DNA from: UBA4421 sp002704225 | GTDB lineage: Bacteria; Pseudomonadota; Gammaproteobacteria; Pseudomonadales; Azotimanducaceae | Assembly (NCBI GenBank): GCA_902556425.1 | Contig: CACDWG010000007.1 | Location: 1 to 64,000 of the forward strand | DNA: 64,000 bases | Direction: 5' to 3' | Shown: piece by piece, positions 57,235 through 64,000 of the stretch | Layout: each line of letters begins with the position of its first letter | Position numbering within the stretch: the first letter of the stretch is position 1 | The notes under the pieces: model-generated | The model's database searches: none | What the model was told of the DNA's origin: nothing | What the model saw: the letters and a program-made list of their open reading frames with translations, nothing else | Made by a program: the position numbers and the translations under genes

Positions 57235-59246
57235 ACCGACAGATGCTCGTTGTCAGAGGCTGCCCACGTATTGAGTAGCCCAAGAAGGTAGGCGTGATCG
57301 TCAGAGCCTTGGGGTGCCGTTAGCAGGGCCTCGCTTCGGGTGACCACTCTCGGCATCAGGTGGGCATGTTCGCCCAAGTCGGCAATCTTGAAGCTTTGCT
57401 CGCCAGACTGCCTCGTACCCAAAATATCCCCGGGGCCGCGCAGTTTGAGATCCTGCTCGGCCAAATAAAAGCCATCCTGACTTTCTCTCAGCGCATTCAA
57501 CCGATGTTGGCCAGTTTGACTGACGCCAGGCTTGAAGAGCAAAAAGCACCGACTGGCCAGACTGCCTCGTCCCACCCGACCACGCAATTGATGCAATTGA
57601 GCGAGCCCCAGCCGCTCAGCATTTTCGATAAACATGTGCGTGGCATTGGGCACATCGACACCGACTTCGACCACGGTTGTCGCCACCAACAGTTGGTATT
57701 CGCCAGCTTTGAACGCACGCATGACCTCAACCTTTTCATCACCCTTCATACGTCCGTGTAGCAAGGCCACCTTGGCATGGGGTAGGGCATGACAAAGCAA
57801 TTCGAAGGCCTCTTCAGCGGACAGCGCCTCAATTTCGTCCGACGGCTCGATCAGGGTGCAAACCCAATACGCCTGTTGGCCTTGATTTAGTATCTGCTCT
57901 AAGCGAGCGATCAACTCACCGCGTTTCGACTGGGCCGCGGTATGTGTGGTGATGGGCTGTCGGCCCTTGGGCAGTTCGTCGATGACAGACACGTCCATGT
58001 CGGCGTAAAGCGTCATGGTCAAGGTGCGGGGAATCGGGGTGGCGGTCATCACCAGCTGGTGTGGAAAGGTGCCTTTGTTTTGCAGTGCCATCCGCTGGTG
58101 CACACCAAAGCGATGTTGCTCATCGATAATGACCAAGGCGAGTTTGTGAAATACCACCTTGTCCTGAAACAGTGCGTGGGTGCCGATCACCACCTGTACC
58201 TCGCCGCTTTCAATATCCGCCAGTACCTCTCTTTGCGCCTTGGCGGTCATTTGGCCGGTGAGCAGTGCAACGCGAATACCCAGGGGGTCCAACCACTGCT
58301 GAAAATTCAGCTGATGTTGTTCGGCCAGCAGCTCTGTCGGGGCCATGACTGCGGTTTGGCAGCCGTGTTCGATGGCACGGATGGCGGCAAAGGCAGCGAC
58401 GATGGTTTTTCCTGAACCCACATCTCCCTGCACCAGTCGCAACATCGGCACATTGTTTGCTAGGTCTTCGAGGGTTTCACGAATCACTCGGCTTTGGGCT
58501 CGAGTCAGGTCAAAAGCCAGGTTGTCCCTGAGCTGTCTGCCCAGGCCCGCTTTTTGAGTGAGAGCAATGGCCTGTTGTTTGCGCCGCTTGAGTGCCCGCC
58601 GCTTCATGACCACGTAGTAAGCGCACAGCTCATCAAGCGCTAATGCCTCGGTGATCTCGTCAATGCGTCTTAAGTCGTCTGGTCTGTGCAGGTAGAGTAA
58701 TTTTTCGAAGGGCGTGCCCGCCTCCGTCGGCCAACGTATATGTTGCAGGGCCCGCGTGAGATTGCGCAGTCTTGCCTGACCTAACCCTTGGGTGGTGGGA
58801 TAAACGGGTATCAACTCGGGCTTGGGTGGTGGTGGCGTTTCGTCGAAAATCTGACATTCAGGGTGGGCAATGGCCAAATGTCGGCCGATAAAAGCAACGT
58901 TGCCAAACGCACGCACGTATTTGCCGGCTTCCAAATTGCGCTGCTGTGCTTTATTGAAATGGAAAAATCGCAGGCGTAGGTCGTGCCGACCGTCGCTGAT
59001 CAGCACCTCCAGACCGCGGCTGCGACCGAAGGTGATTTTGCTGCCGAGAATCTCGCCCTCCACAAAGGCCTCTTCCCCCGCTCGCAGGGCACTGAGGGGA
59101 GTGATCTTGGAGCGATCCTGGTATCGGGCGGGAAGATGTATCAGTAAATCCAGCAGGCGATAGATGCCCAATCGCTCCAAGGTGTCTTGAAGTTTGGGGC
59201 CAATACCCTTGAGTTGGGCGACGCTGCCTTGGGGATCCGCTGCCAT
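57231..59246 (-). CDS. recG: RecG, branch-migrating DNA helicase
   Basis: Remodels stalled forks and Holliday junctions. About 671 aa from ATG 59246 (MAADPQGSVAQLKGIGPKLQ); a longer start at 59303 would overlap ridA. Wedge OB domain (FVEGEILGSKITFGRSRGLE), helicase motifs GDVGSGKT, IIDEQHRFGVHQR, MTATPIPRTLTMTLYADMDV, LLHGRMKGDEKVEVMRAF, QLRGRVGRG, and the C-terminal TRG-type region. It is the last gene of the gmk-rpoZ-spoT-ridA run. Confidence 0.97.
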   Translation of the reverse strand: MAADPQGSVAQLKGIGPKLQDTLERLGIYRLLDLLIHLPARYQDRSKITPLSALRAGEEAFVEGEILGSKITFGRSRGLEVLISDGRHDLRLRFFHFNKAQQRNLEAGKYVRAFGNVAFIGRHLAIAHPECQIFDETPPPPKPELIPVYPTTQGLGQARLRNLTRALQHIRWPTEAGTPFEKLLYLHRPDDLRRIDEITEALALDELCAYYVVMKRRALKRRKQQAIALTQKAGLGRQLRDNLAFDLTRAQSRVIRETLEDLANNVPMLRLVQGDVGSGKTIVAAFAAIRAIEHGCQTAVMAPTELLAEQHQLNFQQWLDPLGIRVALLTGQMTAKAQREVLADIESGEVQVVIGTHALFQDKVVFHKLALVIIDEQHRFGVHQRMALQNKGTFPHQLVMTATPIPRTLTMTLYADMDVSVIDELPKGRQPITTHTAAQSKRGELIARLEQILNQGQQAYWVCTLIEPSDEIEALSAEEAFELLCHALPHAKVALLHGRMKGDEKVEVMRAFKAGEYQLLVATTVVEVGVDVPNATHMFIENAERLGLAQLHQLRGRVGRGSLASRCFLLFKPGVSQTGQHRLNALRESQDGFYLAEQDLKLRGPGDILGTRQSGEQSFKIADLGEHAHLMPRVVTRSEALLTAPQGSDDHAYLLGLLNTWAASDNEHLSV

Positions 59247-59262
59247 ACGCGATCGGTGTCGG

Positions 59263-59664
59263 TTAGTTAAGCACCATAATGGCATCAATCTCGATTTGTG
59301 CACCCTTGGGCAGTGCAGATATTTCGACCGCGGCGCGCGCAGGATAGGGCTCGGGCACGTACTCGGCCATGACGCTGTTGACGTCTGCGAACTTATCCAA
59401 ATCCGTCAGGTAGATGTTGAGTTTGACGCAGTCGGCCAGTCCGCCCCCAGCGGCTTCAGCAACGGCCATCAGATTCTTAAAAACCTGATGGGCTTGTTCA
59501 ACAAAATCGTCGCTGACTAAGGCCATCTGCGCCGGATCAGTGTGCGGCACCAGCGGGATCTGTCCTGAAATGTAGACCATGCTCCCCGGGCCGGTTTTGA
59601 CCGCTTGAGAGTAGGTGCCGATGGCACTGGGGGCTTTTTCTGTGGCGATGGTTTCCCGAGACAT
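59263..59664 (-). CDS. ridA: RidA, reactive enamine/imine deaminase
   Basis: A 133-aa YjgF/RidA-family protein that hydrolyses reactive 2-aminoacrylate and related enamines. Family signatures: KAPSAIGTYSQAVKTG, VYISGQIPLVP, QVFKNLMAVAEAAGGGLADC, PYPARAAVEISALPKGAQIE (with the catalytic Arg) and VEIDAI-like ending. Located between spoT and recG as in many gammaproteobacteria. Confidence 0.96.
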   Translation of the reverse strand: MSRETIATEKAPSAIGTYSQAVKTGPGSMVYISGQIPLVPHTDPAQMALVSDDFVEQAHQVFKNLMAVAEAAGGGLADCVKLNIYLTDLDKFADVNSVMAEYVPEPYPARAAVEISALPKGAQIEIDAIMVLN

Positions 59665-59707
59665 AGTGTTCCTAAGTGAGTTGCCCGATGTTGGGTTGGC
59701 TGTGGTT

Positions 59708-61906
59708 TTAGCTTACGCGTCTGGCGACGTTGATCACGGCGGTAATGCGACGCAGTCGGCGCATAAGTTTGGCCAAGTGATCGCGGTTGCGCACGGTGAT
59801 GCCGACGTTGACGGTGCTGATTTCGGCGTTGCGCTCCTCAACATTGATGCTCTCAACTCCAGCATCGCAGGAGGTAATCTCCGCAGCCACCTCGGCCATG
59901 ATGCCTTTGCGCCGGCGCACATTGACCCGCAACACGGTGTGAAATTCATCGTCCACGTCGGAGGTCCAACGTGCCGGCGTGATTTCGTGTGGTGTCCTTC
60001 TGCGAACCTCATTCAAATTGTTGCAGGTCTCTACATGCACGACGAACCCTTTGCCCGGTGTCATATGACCGACGATATGGTCGCCTGGTATGGGGCCGCA
60101 GCAACGTCCGTAGCTGACCACCAAACCCTCACCGCCAGCAATGGTGACAGGTCCGGCGCCTTCGACGGCAATGGCTTGATAGTCGGGGTTTTCAGCAGAC
60201 AGCAGCTTTTGTGCGGCCAAATGAGCGGAGACGTCACCGTTGCCAATGCTTTCCAGCAGTTCGTTCAGTTTGCGTACGCCAAGCTCTGAAAACACCCGGC
60301 GCAAGCGTCTAAAGTCCAGATCGTTGATGCTGGTATTGGCGGCACCCAACACGCGGTTCAGCAGCTTGCGGCCCAGTGCGATGGACTGACTGCCTTGCTG
60401 CTGTTTCAGCTCGCTGCGGATGGCAGATCGAGCCTTGGACGTGACCGCAAAATTCAGCCAGGCCGGATTGGGTTTGCTGTCCGGCGCGGTAATGATTTCA
60501 ACTTTTTGACCGCTTTGAAGTTGCTGGGACAACGGTGCCAGTTGGCCATCGACCCGGCAACTCATGCAGCTGTTGCCAATATCGGTGTGTACGCAATAGG
60601 CGAAGTCGACCGGGCTGGCCCCTCTGGGCAGTTCCAGAATTTTGCCCTTTGGCGTAAAAACGTAGACCTCGTCTGGAAACAAATCGATTTTAAGGCTTTC
60701 GATAAATTCCATCGGATTGCCTGCCCGGCTCTGCAGCTCCATCAAATCAGAAACCCACTGACGCGCGCGCTGCTGGCTGGTTTCAAACTCCGAATTGGAT
60801 CGGTAGAGCCAGTGCCCGGCAATGCCGTTTTCTGCAACGGCCTGTTGCTGCTTGGTCCGAATCTGTACCTCAATGGGCGCGCCGTGGGGGCCCATCAGCG
60901 AGGTGTGTAAGGACTGATAGCCGTTCACCTTGGGAATGGCAATGTAGTCTTTAAAGCGAGCGGCCAGAGGACTGTATAAGCCGTGCACTACGCCCAATGC
61001 TCGGTAGCAGGCGTCGGGCTGATCCACGATGATGCGGAAGCCAAAGACATCCATGATCTCAGCGAATGACTTATGTTGGGTCTTCATCTTGCGATAGATG
61101 GAAAAGATGTTTTTTTGTCGACCGATAACGTCGGCCACAATGCCTTCGCGATTCAGCGCCGTCGCGATGGTGGTTTGTACCTCATCGACCATGGCTTTGC
61201 GATTGCCTCTCGCGGCGGTGACGGCGCGGGCAATACGATCCGAGCGCAGAGGGTATAGGGCGCGAAAAGCGAGCTCTTCGAGTTCGCTTTTGATCATCTG
61301 GACACCAAGTCGATTGGCAATAGGTGCATAAAAATCGAGCGTTTCTCTGGCGATGCGCTTGCGTTGGGCATCGGACATCACACCAATGGTGCGCATGTTG
61401 TGCAAGCGGTCAGCCATCTTGACCATGATCACGCGAATGTCCTTTGCCATCGCCATGGCCATCTTTTGGAAGTTCTCGGCTTGCGCTTCGTCGCGACTGG
61501 CAAAAATTTTGCTTAACTTGGAGACGCCGTCGACGATGTCCGCGACCGAGGAGCCGAATATTTCGCCAAGATAGGCGCGGCTGGTTTCGGAGTCTTCAAT
61601 CACGTCATGGAGTAAGGCCGCCATCAGAGACTGATGGTCCATATTCATGTTGGCCAAAATCTGAGCGACGGCGGTTGGGTGCGTAATGTAGTCGTGCCCG
61701 GTGCGCCGGTGTTGGCCTTGATGGGCTTGACTGGCGTAGGTGTGGGCATCTCTGACGAGGCTAATCTCCTCGTCGCTAAGGTAGGTTAAGTTCGCAATCA
61801 GAGAATCAATGGTTGCAGGGGCCGCGACGTCTTGTCGTTTGGCCTCGGCCGCCAGTTGGGCGACAAAGTATGACTCTTCGCGAGTCTCAGCCTGCGGCAG
61901 GCTCAT
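59708..61906 (-). CDS. spoT: SpoT, bifunctional (p)ppGpp synthetase/hydrolase
   Basis: Controls the alarmone (p)ppGpp. 732 aa: HD hydrolase domain (GHDYITHPTAVAQILANM; LLHDVIEDSETS, with the metal-binding HD intact), synthetase domain (IFSIYRKMKTQHKSFAEIMD; YIAIPKVNGYQSLHTSLMGP), TGS domain (VYVFTPKGKILELPRGASPV) and C-terminal ACT domain. The intact HDxxED motif indicates hydrolase activity, distinguishing it from RelA. It overlaps the rpoZ end by 20 nt. Confidence 0.97.
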   Translation of the reverse strand: MSLPQAETREESYFVAQLAAEAKRQDVAAPATIDSLIANLTYLSDEEISLVRDAHTYASQAHQGQHRRTGHDYITHPTAVAQILANMNMDHQSLMAALLHDVIEDSETSRAYLGEIFGSSVADIVDGVSKLSKIFASRDEAQAENFQKMAMAMAKDIRVIMVKMADRLHNMRTIGVMSDAQRKRIARETLDFYAPIANRLGVQMIKSELEELAFRALYPLRSDRIARAVTAARGNRKAMVDEVQTTIATALNREGIVADVIGRQKNIFSIYRKMKTQHKSFAEIMDVFGFRIIVDQPDACYRALGVVHGLYSPLAARFKDYIAIPKVNGYQSLHTSLMGPHGAPIEVQIRTKQQQAVAENGIAGHWLYRSNSEFETSQQRARQWVSDLMELQSRAGNPMEFIESLKIDLFPDEVYVFTPKGKILELPRGASPVDFAYCVHTDIGNSCMSCRVDGQLAPLSQQLQSGQKVEIITAPDSKPNPAWLNFAVTSKARSAIRSELKQQQGSQSIALGRKLLNRVLGAANTSINDLDFRRLRRVFSELGVRKLNELLESIGNGDVSAHLAAQKLLSAENPDYQAIAVEGAGPVTIAGGEGLVVSYGRCCGPIPGDHIVGHMTPGKGFVVHVETCNNLNEVRRRTPHEITPARWTSDVDDEFHTVLRVNVRRRKGIMAEVAAEITSCDAGVESINVEERNAEISTVNVGITVRNRDHLAKLMRRLRRITAVINVARRVS

Positions 61907-62183
61907 GGTCTCCTAATCGACCGGCGTCCAAATTCGCCACACTGAAGTCCGTGTTGATTTCTTCGTCTTCGGGAGAAATTTCTTGGCTGTCCAGCAATTC
62001 GTGGCTCATAACGCCCTTGGCGATTTCACGAAGCGCGATCACGGTCGGCTTGTCGTTTTCTTCTTCCACCAATGCTTCGGTGTTGTAATTACGAAGTGCG
62101 CGTGCGCGCCGGCTAGCCAGCATGACTAGGTCAAATCGGTTGTCCACATGCTCCAAGCAATCTTCAACGGTGATACGGGCCAT
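61887..62183 (-). CDS. rpoZ: RpoZ, RNA polymerase omega subunit
   Basis: A 98-aa omega subunit aiding assembly of RNA polymerase. ATG 62183 gives MARITVEDCLEHVDNRFDLV, the near-invariant start; the upstream in-frame extension from 62243 is not conserved. RRARALRNYNTEALVEEEND and KPTVIALREIAKG are typical. Standard position between gmk and spoT. Confidence 0.97.
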   Translation of the reverse strand: MARITVEDCLEHVDNRFDLVMLASRRARALRNYNTEALVEEENDKPTVIALREIAKGVMSHELLDSQEISPEDEEINTDFSVANLDAGRLGDHEPAAG

Positions 62184-62260
62184 GAATGTCTCGTTTAAGG
62201 TGGCGAAAAAAGGAGAGAGAGGATACCGCCTGCTCGGCCCCAAAACAAGATAGGGGCGAC

Positions 62261-62878
62261 TTAAATATCCGCTCCAACCAATTCTTTCACCTCGTTTTTT
62301 TGCAATTGGACGACTCTGGTGAGGCGAGCCGCGTGCACGATACTTGCAACGTCCTGTAGGGCGGTTTCGAAGTCGGCGTTGATCACTAAGTAGTCAAAAT
62401 GAATCGCTTGAGACATGTCCAGTTTGGCCTCTCCAAGACGCTTTTCAATGCTTTGTGCCGTATCTTCTCCGCGAGAGGTTAGGCGAGCGGCCAACTCTTC
62501 CACCGAAGGAGGCAACACAAACACGCTGATGGCGTCGGGAATAGCCTCGCGAACCTGTTGTGCGCCCTGCCAGTCGATTTCAAGAATCACATCCTGACCC
62601 AGTGCGCGCTTGGCTGCCACTTCAGCCTTTGAGGTGCCGTATCGCTTACCAAACACATTGGCGTGCTCGAGAAATTTGCCTTCATCGATCATCTGCACGA
62701 ACTGGTCATCACTGACAAAGAAGTAATTTTCACCGTCCACCTCACCACCCCGAGCGGGACGGGTCGTGTGGCTAACGGAGACCACCAGTTGGGAGTCGGC
62801 TTCCAAGGCGGCGTTCACTAAGGAGGTTTTGCCGGCTCCTGAAGGGGCGGACACGAGGAAAAGACTGCCTGTTTGCAT
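62261..62878 (-). CDS. gmk: Guanylate kinase
   Basis: Phosphorylates GMP to GDP, an essential nucleotide step. 205 aa. P-loop SAPSGAGKTSLVNAAL (Thr where many have Ser), GMP site VSVSHTTRPARGGEVDGENY, EHANVFGKRYGTSKA and ILEIDWQGAQQVR. Intact. It lies 77 nt before rpoZ and follows yicC. Confidence 0.97.
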   Translation of the reverse strand: MQTGSLFLVSAPSGAGKTSLVNAALEADSQLVVSVSHTTRPARGGEVDGENYFFVSDDQFVQMIDEGKFLEHANVFGKRYGTSKAEVAAKRALGQDVILEIDWQGAQQVREAIPDAISVFVLPPSVEELAARLTSRGEDTAQSIEKRLGEAKLDMSQAIHFDYLVINADFETALQDVASIVHAARLTRVVQLQKNEVKELVGADI

Positions 62879-63026
62879 AACTTATTCTTTGTTCTTGCTT
62901 TGGGAGGACACGAATGCCGTTCGGGTTTTTCGCTTTCGCGGTATTTAATCAAGGATCAGTGAACTTGCCCAGTGAAGTTGGGATTCGTTCGAGGTCTGTC
63001 ATGATCGGCGTTGGCGGTTTCTGCTG

Positions 63027-63896
63027 TTACTGTATGTTTTGCACTTGTTCACGGATTTGCTCGATCAAGACTTTTAGCTCGATTGAGGCCAGAGACGTTT
63101 CCGCGCATACGGCCTTGGCCCCTAGGGTATTGGCCTCACGATTGAGCTCTTGAGTCAAAAAATCCAGTCGTCGGCCGTGGGGTCCCGAGCCGTCGACCAG
63201 CGCCCGGGCTTGTTCTACGTGGATCGCTAACCGGTCCAGTTCTTCGCGCACATCGGCTTTCTGCGCCAGCATTACCACTTCTTGGGCAAGGCGATCGGCC
63301 TCGATCTTGACGGATAACTCGTCGATACGATCCTGCAGTTTTTGTCGCTGTAATGTCGGCAAGGTCGCTGCGATGGGCTCCAGCTGTTGTACCTGTGCGT
63401 CGATCGCATTGAGACTCGACTTGACGATATCGTGCAGCTTGGCTCCCTCGTCGGCTCGGGCCGTGCCAAGTGCCACCAACCCCTCGTTGAAAAGATCGAC
63501 GGCGGCGGCAGCCATGTCGGTGAGGGCGCCTTCCGCGGTGCAGAGTAGACCGGGCCATGACATAAGCTGACTTTGTGTCATCGGGACGGCTTCCGGAGCT
63601 TTTGCAGCAATCACAGCCGCATTTTCCAGCAGGGTATTGAGCAGGGTCTCATTGACGGTAAGGGCGCTTGCGGGCTGGGTTGTATCGAGTTTCAGAACGG
63701 CGTCCAGCTTGCCGCGTGCCAGCGTTGTTCTGGCCTGATCGCGCAGCTGTTGCTCGATGCTGCGCAGCGACTCGGGCAGACGAAAGGTTGTTTCGAGGTA
63801 TCGGTGATTGACGGTCTTCAGTTCCCATATCAGATGGTAATTCGACGTTTTGCTTTCGGCTCTGGCGAAGCCCGTCATGCTGTACATGGTGCTCAT
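63027..63896 (-). CDS. yicC: YicC family protein (endoribonuclease-like)
   Basis: A 289-aa YicC family member; the E. coli protein has been described as an RNase. N-terminus MYSMTGFARAE (residues 4-14) and ELKTVNHRYLETTFRLPESL are diagnostic, as is the C-terminal GRRLDFLTQELNREANTLGA with LKVLIEQIREQVQNIQ. Adjacent to gmk as in most gammaproteobacteria. The 104 nt to the right end of the window show nothing I can call. Confidence 0.95.
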   Translation of the reverse strand: MSTMYSMTGFARAESKTSNYHLIWELKTVNHRYLETTFRLPESLRSIEQQLRDQARTTLARGKLDAVLKLDTTQPASALTVNETLLNTLLENAAVIAAKAPEAVPMTQSQLMSWPGLLCTAEGALTDMAAAAVDLFNEGLVALGTARADEGAKLHDIVKSSLNAIDAQVQQLEPIAATLPTLQRQKLQDRIDELSVKIEADRLAQEVVMLAQKADVREELDRLAIHVEQARALVDGSGPHGRRLDFLTQELNREANTLGAKAVCAETSLASIELKVLIEQIREQVQNIQ

Positions 63897-64000
63897 AGTG
63901 TCGCGTTCTGAATGGGAAAACCTGAGTCTAACGCATCTCGTCGGCGGACGAAGGTAGCGGGTGGCGTAAATTTGTATTGTGTCGGTCTCAGAACTTCCTT

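Noticed and set aside
61887..61906. The 20-nt overlap of spoT and rpoZ as a frameshift
   Set aside because: Both proteins have intact conserved ends; this is an ordinary translational overlap.

Overview
The window is a chromosomal segment of a gammaproteobacterium, probably marine and free-swimming. The evidence is the yicC-gmk-rpoZ-spoT-ridA-recG block, a FlrA/FlrC-type sigma-54 flagellar hierarchy, a PomA/PomB-like (sodium-type) stator, TRAP transport genes and no enteric-style flhDC. I cannot name the genus. No rRNA, tRNA, insertion sequence, prophage or CRISPR array was seen.

Layout. 1-7961 (+): distal rod, rings and hook-filament junction (flgF partial, flgG, H, I, J, K, L). 7966-15385 (-): a divergent FliS-like gene with its own sigma-28 promoter, a Sel1-repeat protein, a CLC channel with CBS domains, a small Cys-rich protein, a voltage-gated-type K+ channel, and a stator operon with one motA/pomA gene and two tandem motB/pomB genes. 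15513-16067 (+): a DUF1566-like lipoprotein. 16076-27373 (-): fliS, flaG, four flagellins (A-D from left to right), a small membrane protein and fliD. 27805-40752 (+): truncated FlrA-like and FlrC-like activators, then fliE-F-G-H-I-J-K-L-M-N-O. 40828-41949 (-): a lytic transglycosylase. 42287-48552 (+): fliP-Q-R, flhB and three unrecognised membrane-protein genes. 48651-64000: housekeeping genes (uvrD, a TRAP transporter split over both strands, an enoyl-CoA hydratase-like gene, ubiA, rubredoxin, a dicarboxylate/amino-acid symporter, recG, ridA, spoT, rpoZ, gmk, yicC). flhA, flhF, fleN/flhG, fliA, flrB and the che genes are absent from the window.

Regulation can be read directly. Three near-perfect sigma-54 promoters (TGGCAC-N5-TTGC) precede flrC, fliK and fliP. 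Eight sigma-28-type promoters (about TAAAG-N14-CCCGAT, all with 11 nt between the octamers) precede the four flagellins, fliD, fliS, motA and the FliS-like gene. A palindrome GGCAA-N4-TTGCC recurs around the flagellin genes. In flagellins A, B and C it sits at exactly the same offset from the -10 element. A degenerate form (GGCAAAA-N2-CCGCCA) lies at an identical distance upstream of the flrC and fliP sigma-54 promoters. I infer a dedicated flagellar operator, possibly bound by FlrA or FlrC.

The most unusual signals are these. (1) A 22-nt perfect reverse-complement match links the 3' UTR of flagellin D with the Shine-Dalgarno region of flagellin A; it could be antisense control or an invertible segment. 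(2) The operator system just described. (3) A second, cryptic FliS under a near-consensus sigma-28 promoter. (4) A 287-bp perfect identity confined to the central domains of flagellins B and C, whose termini diverge. (5) A flagellar regulatory pair in which FlrA lacks its N-terminal domain, FlrC lacks a phospho-acceptor Asp, and no FlrB kinase lies between them.
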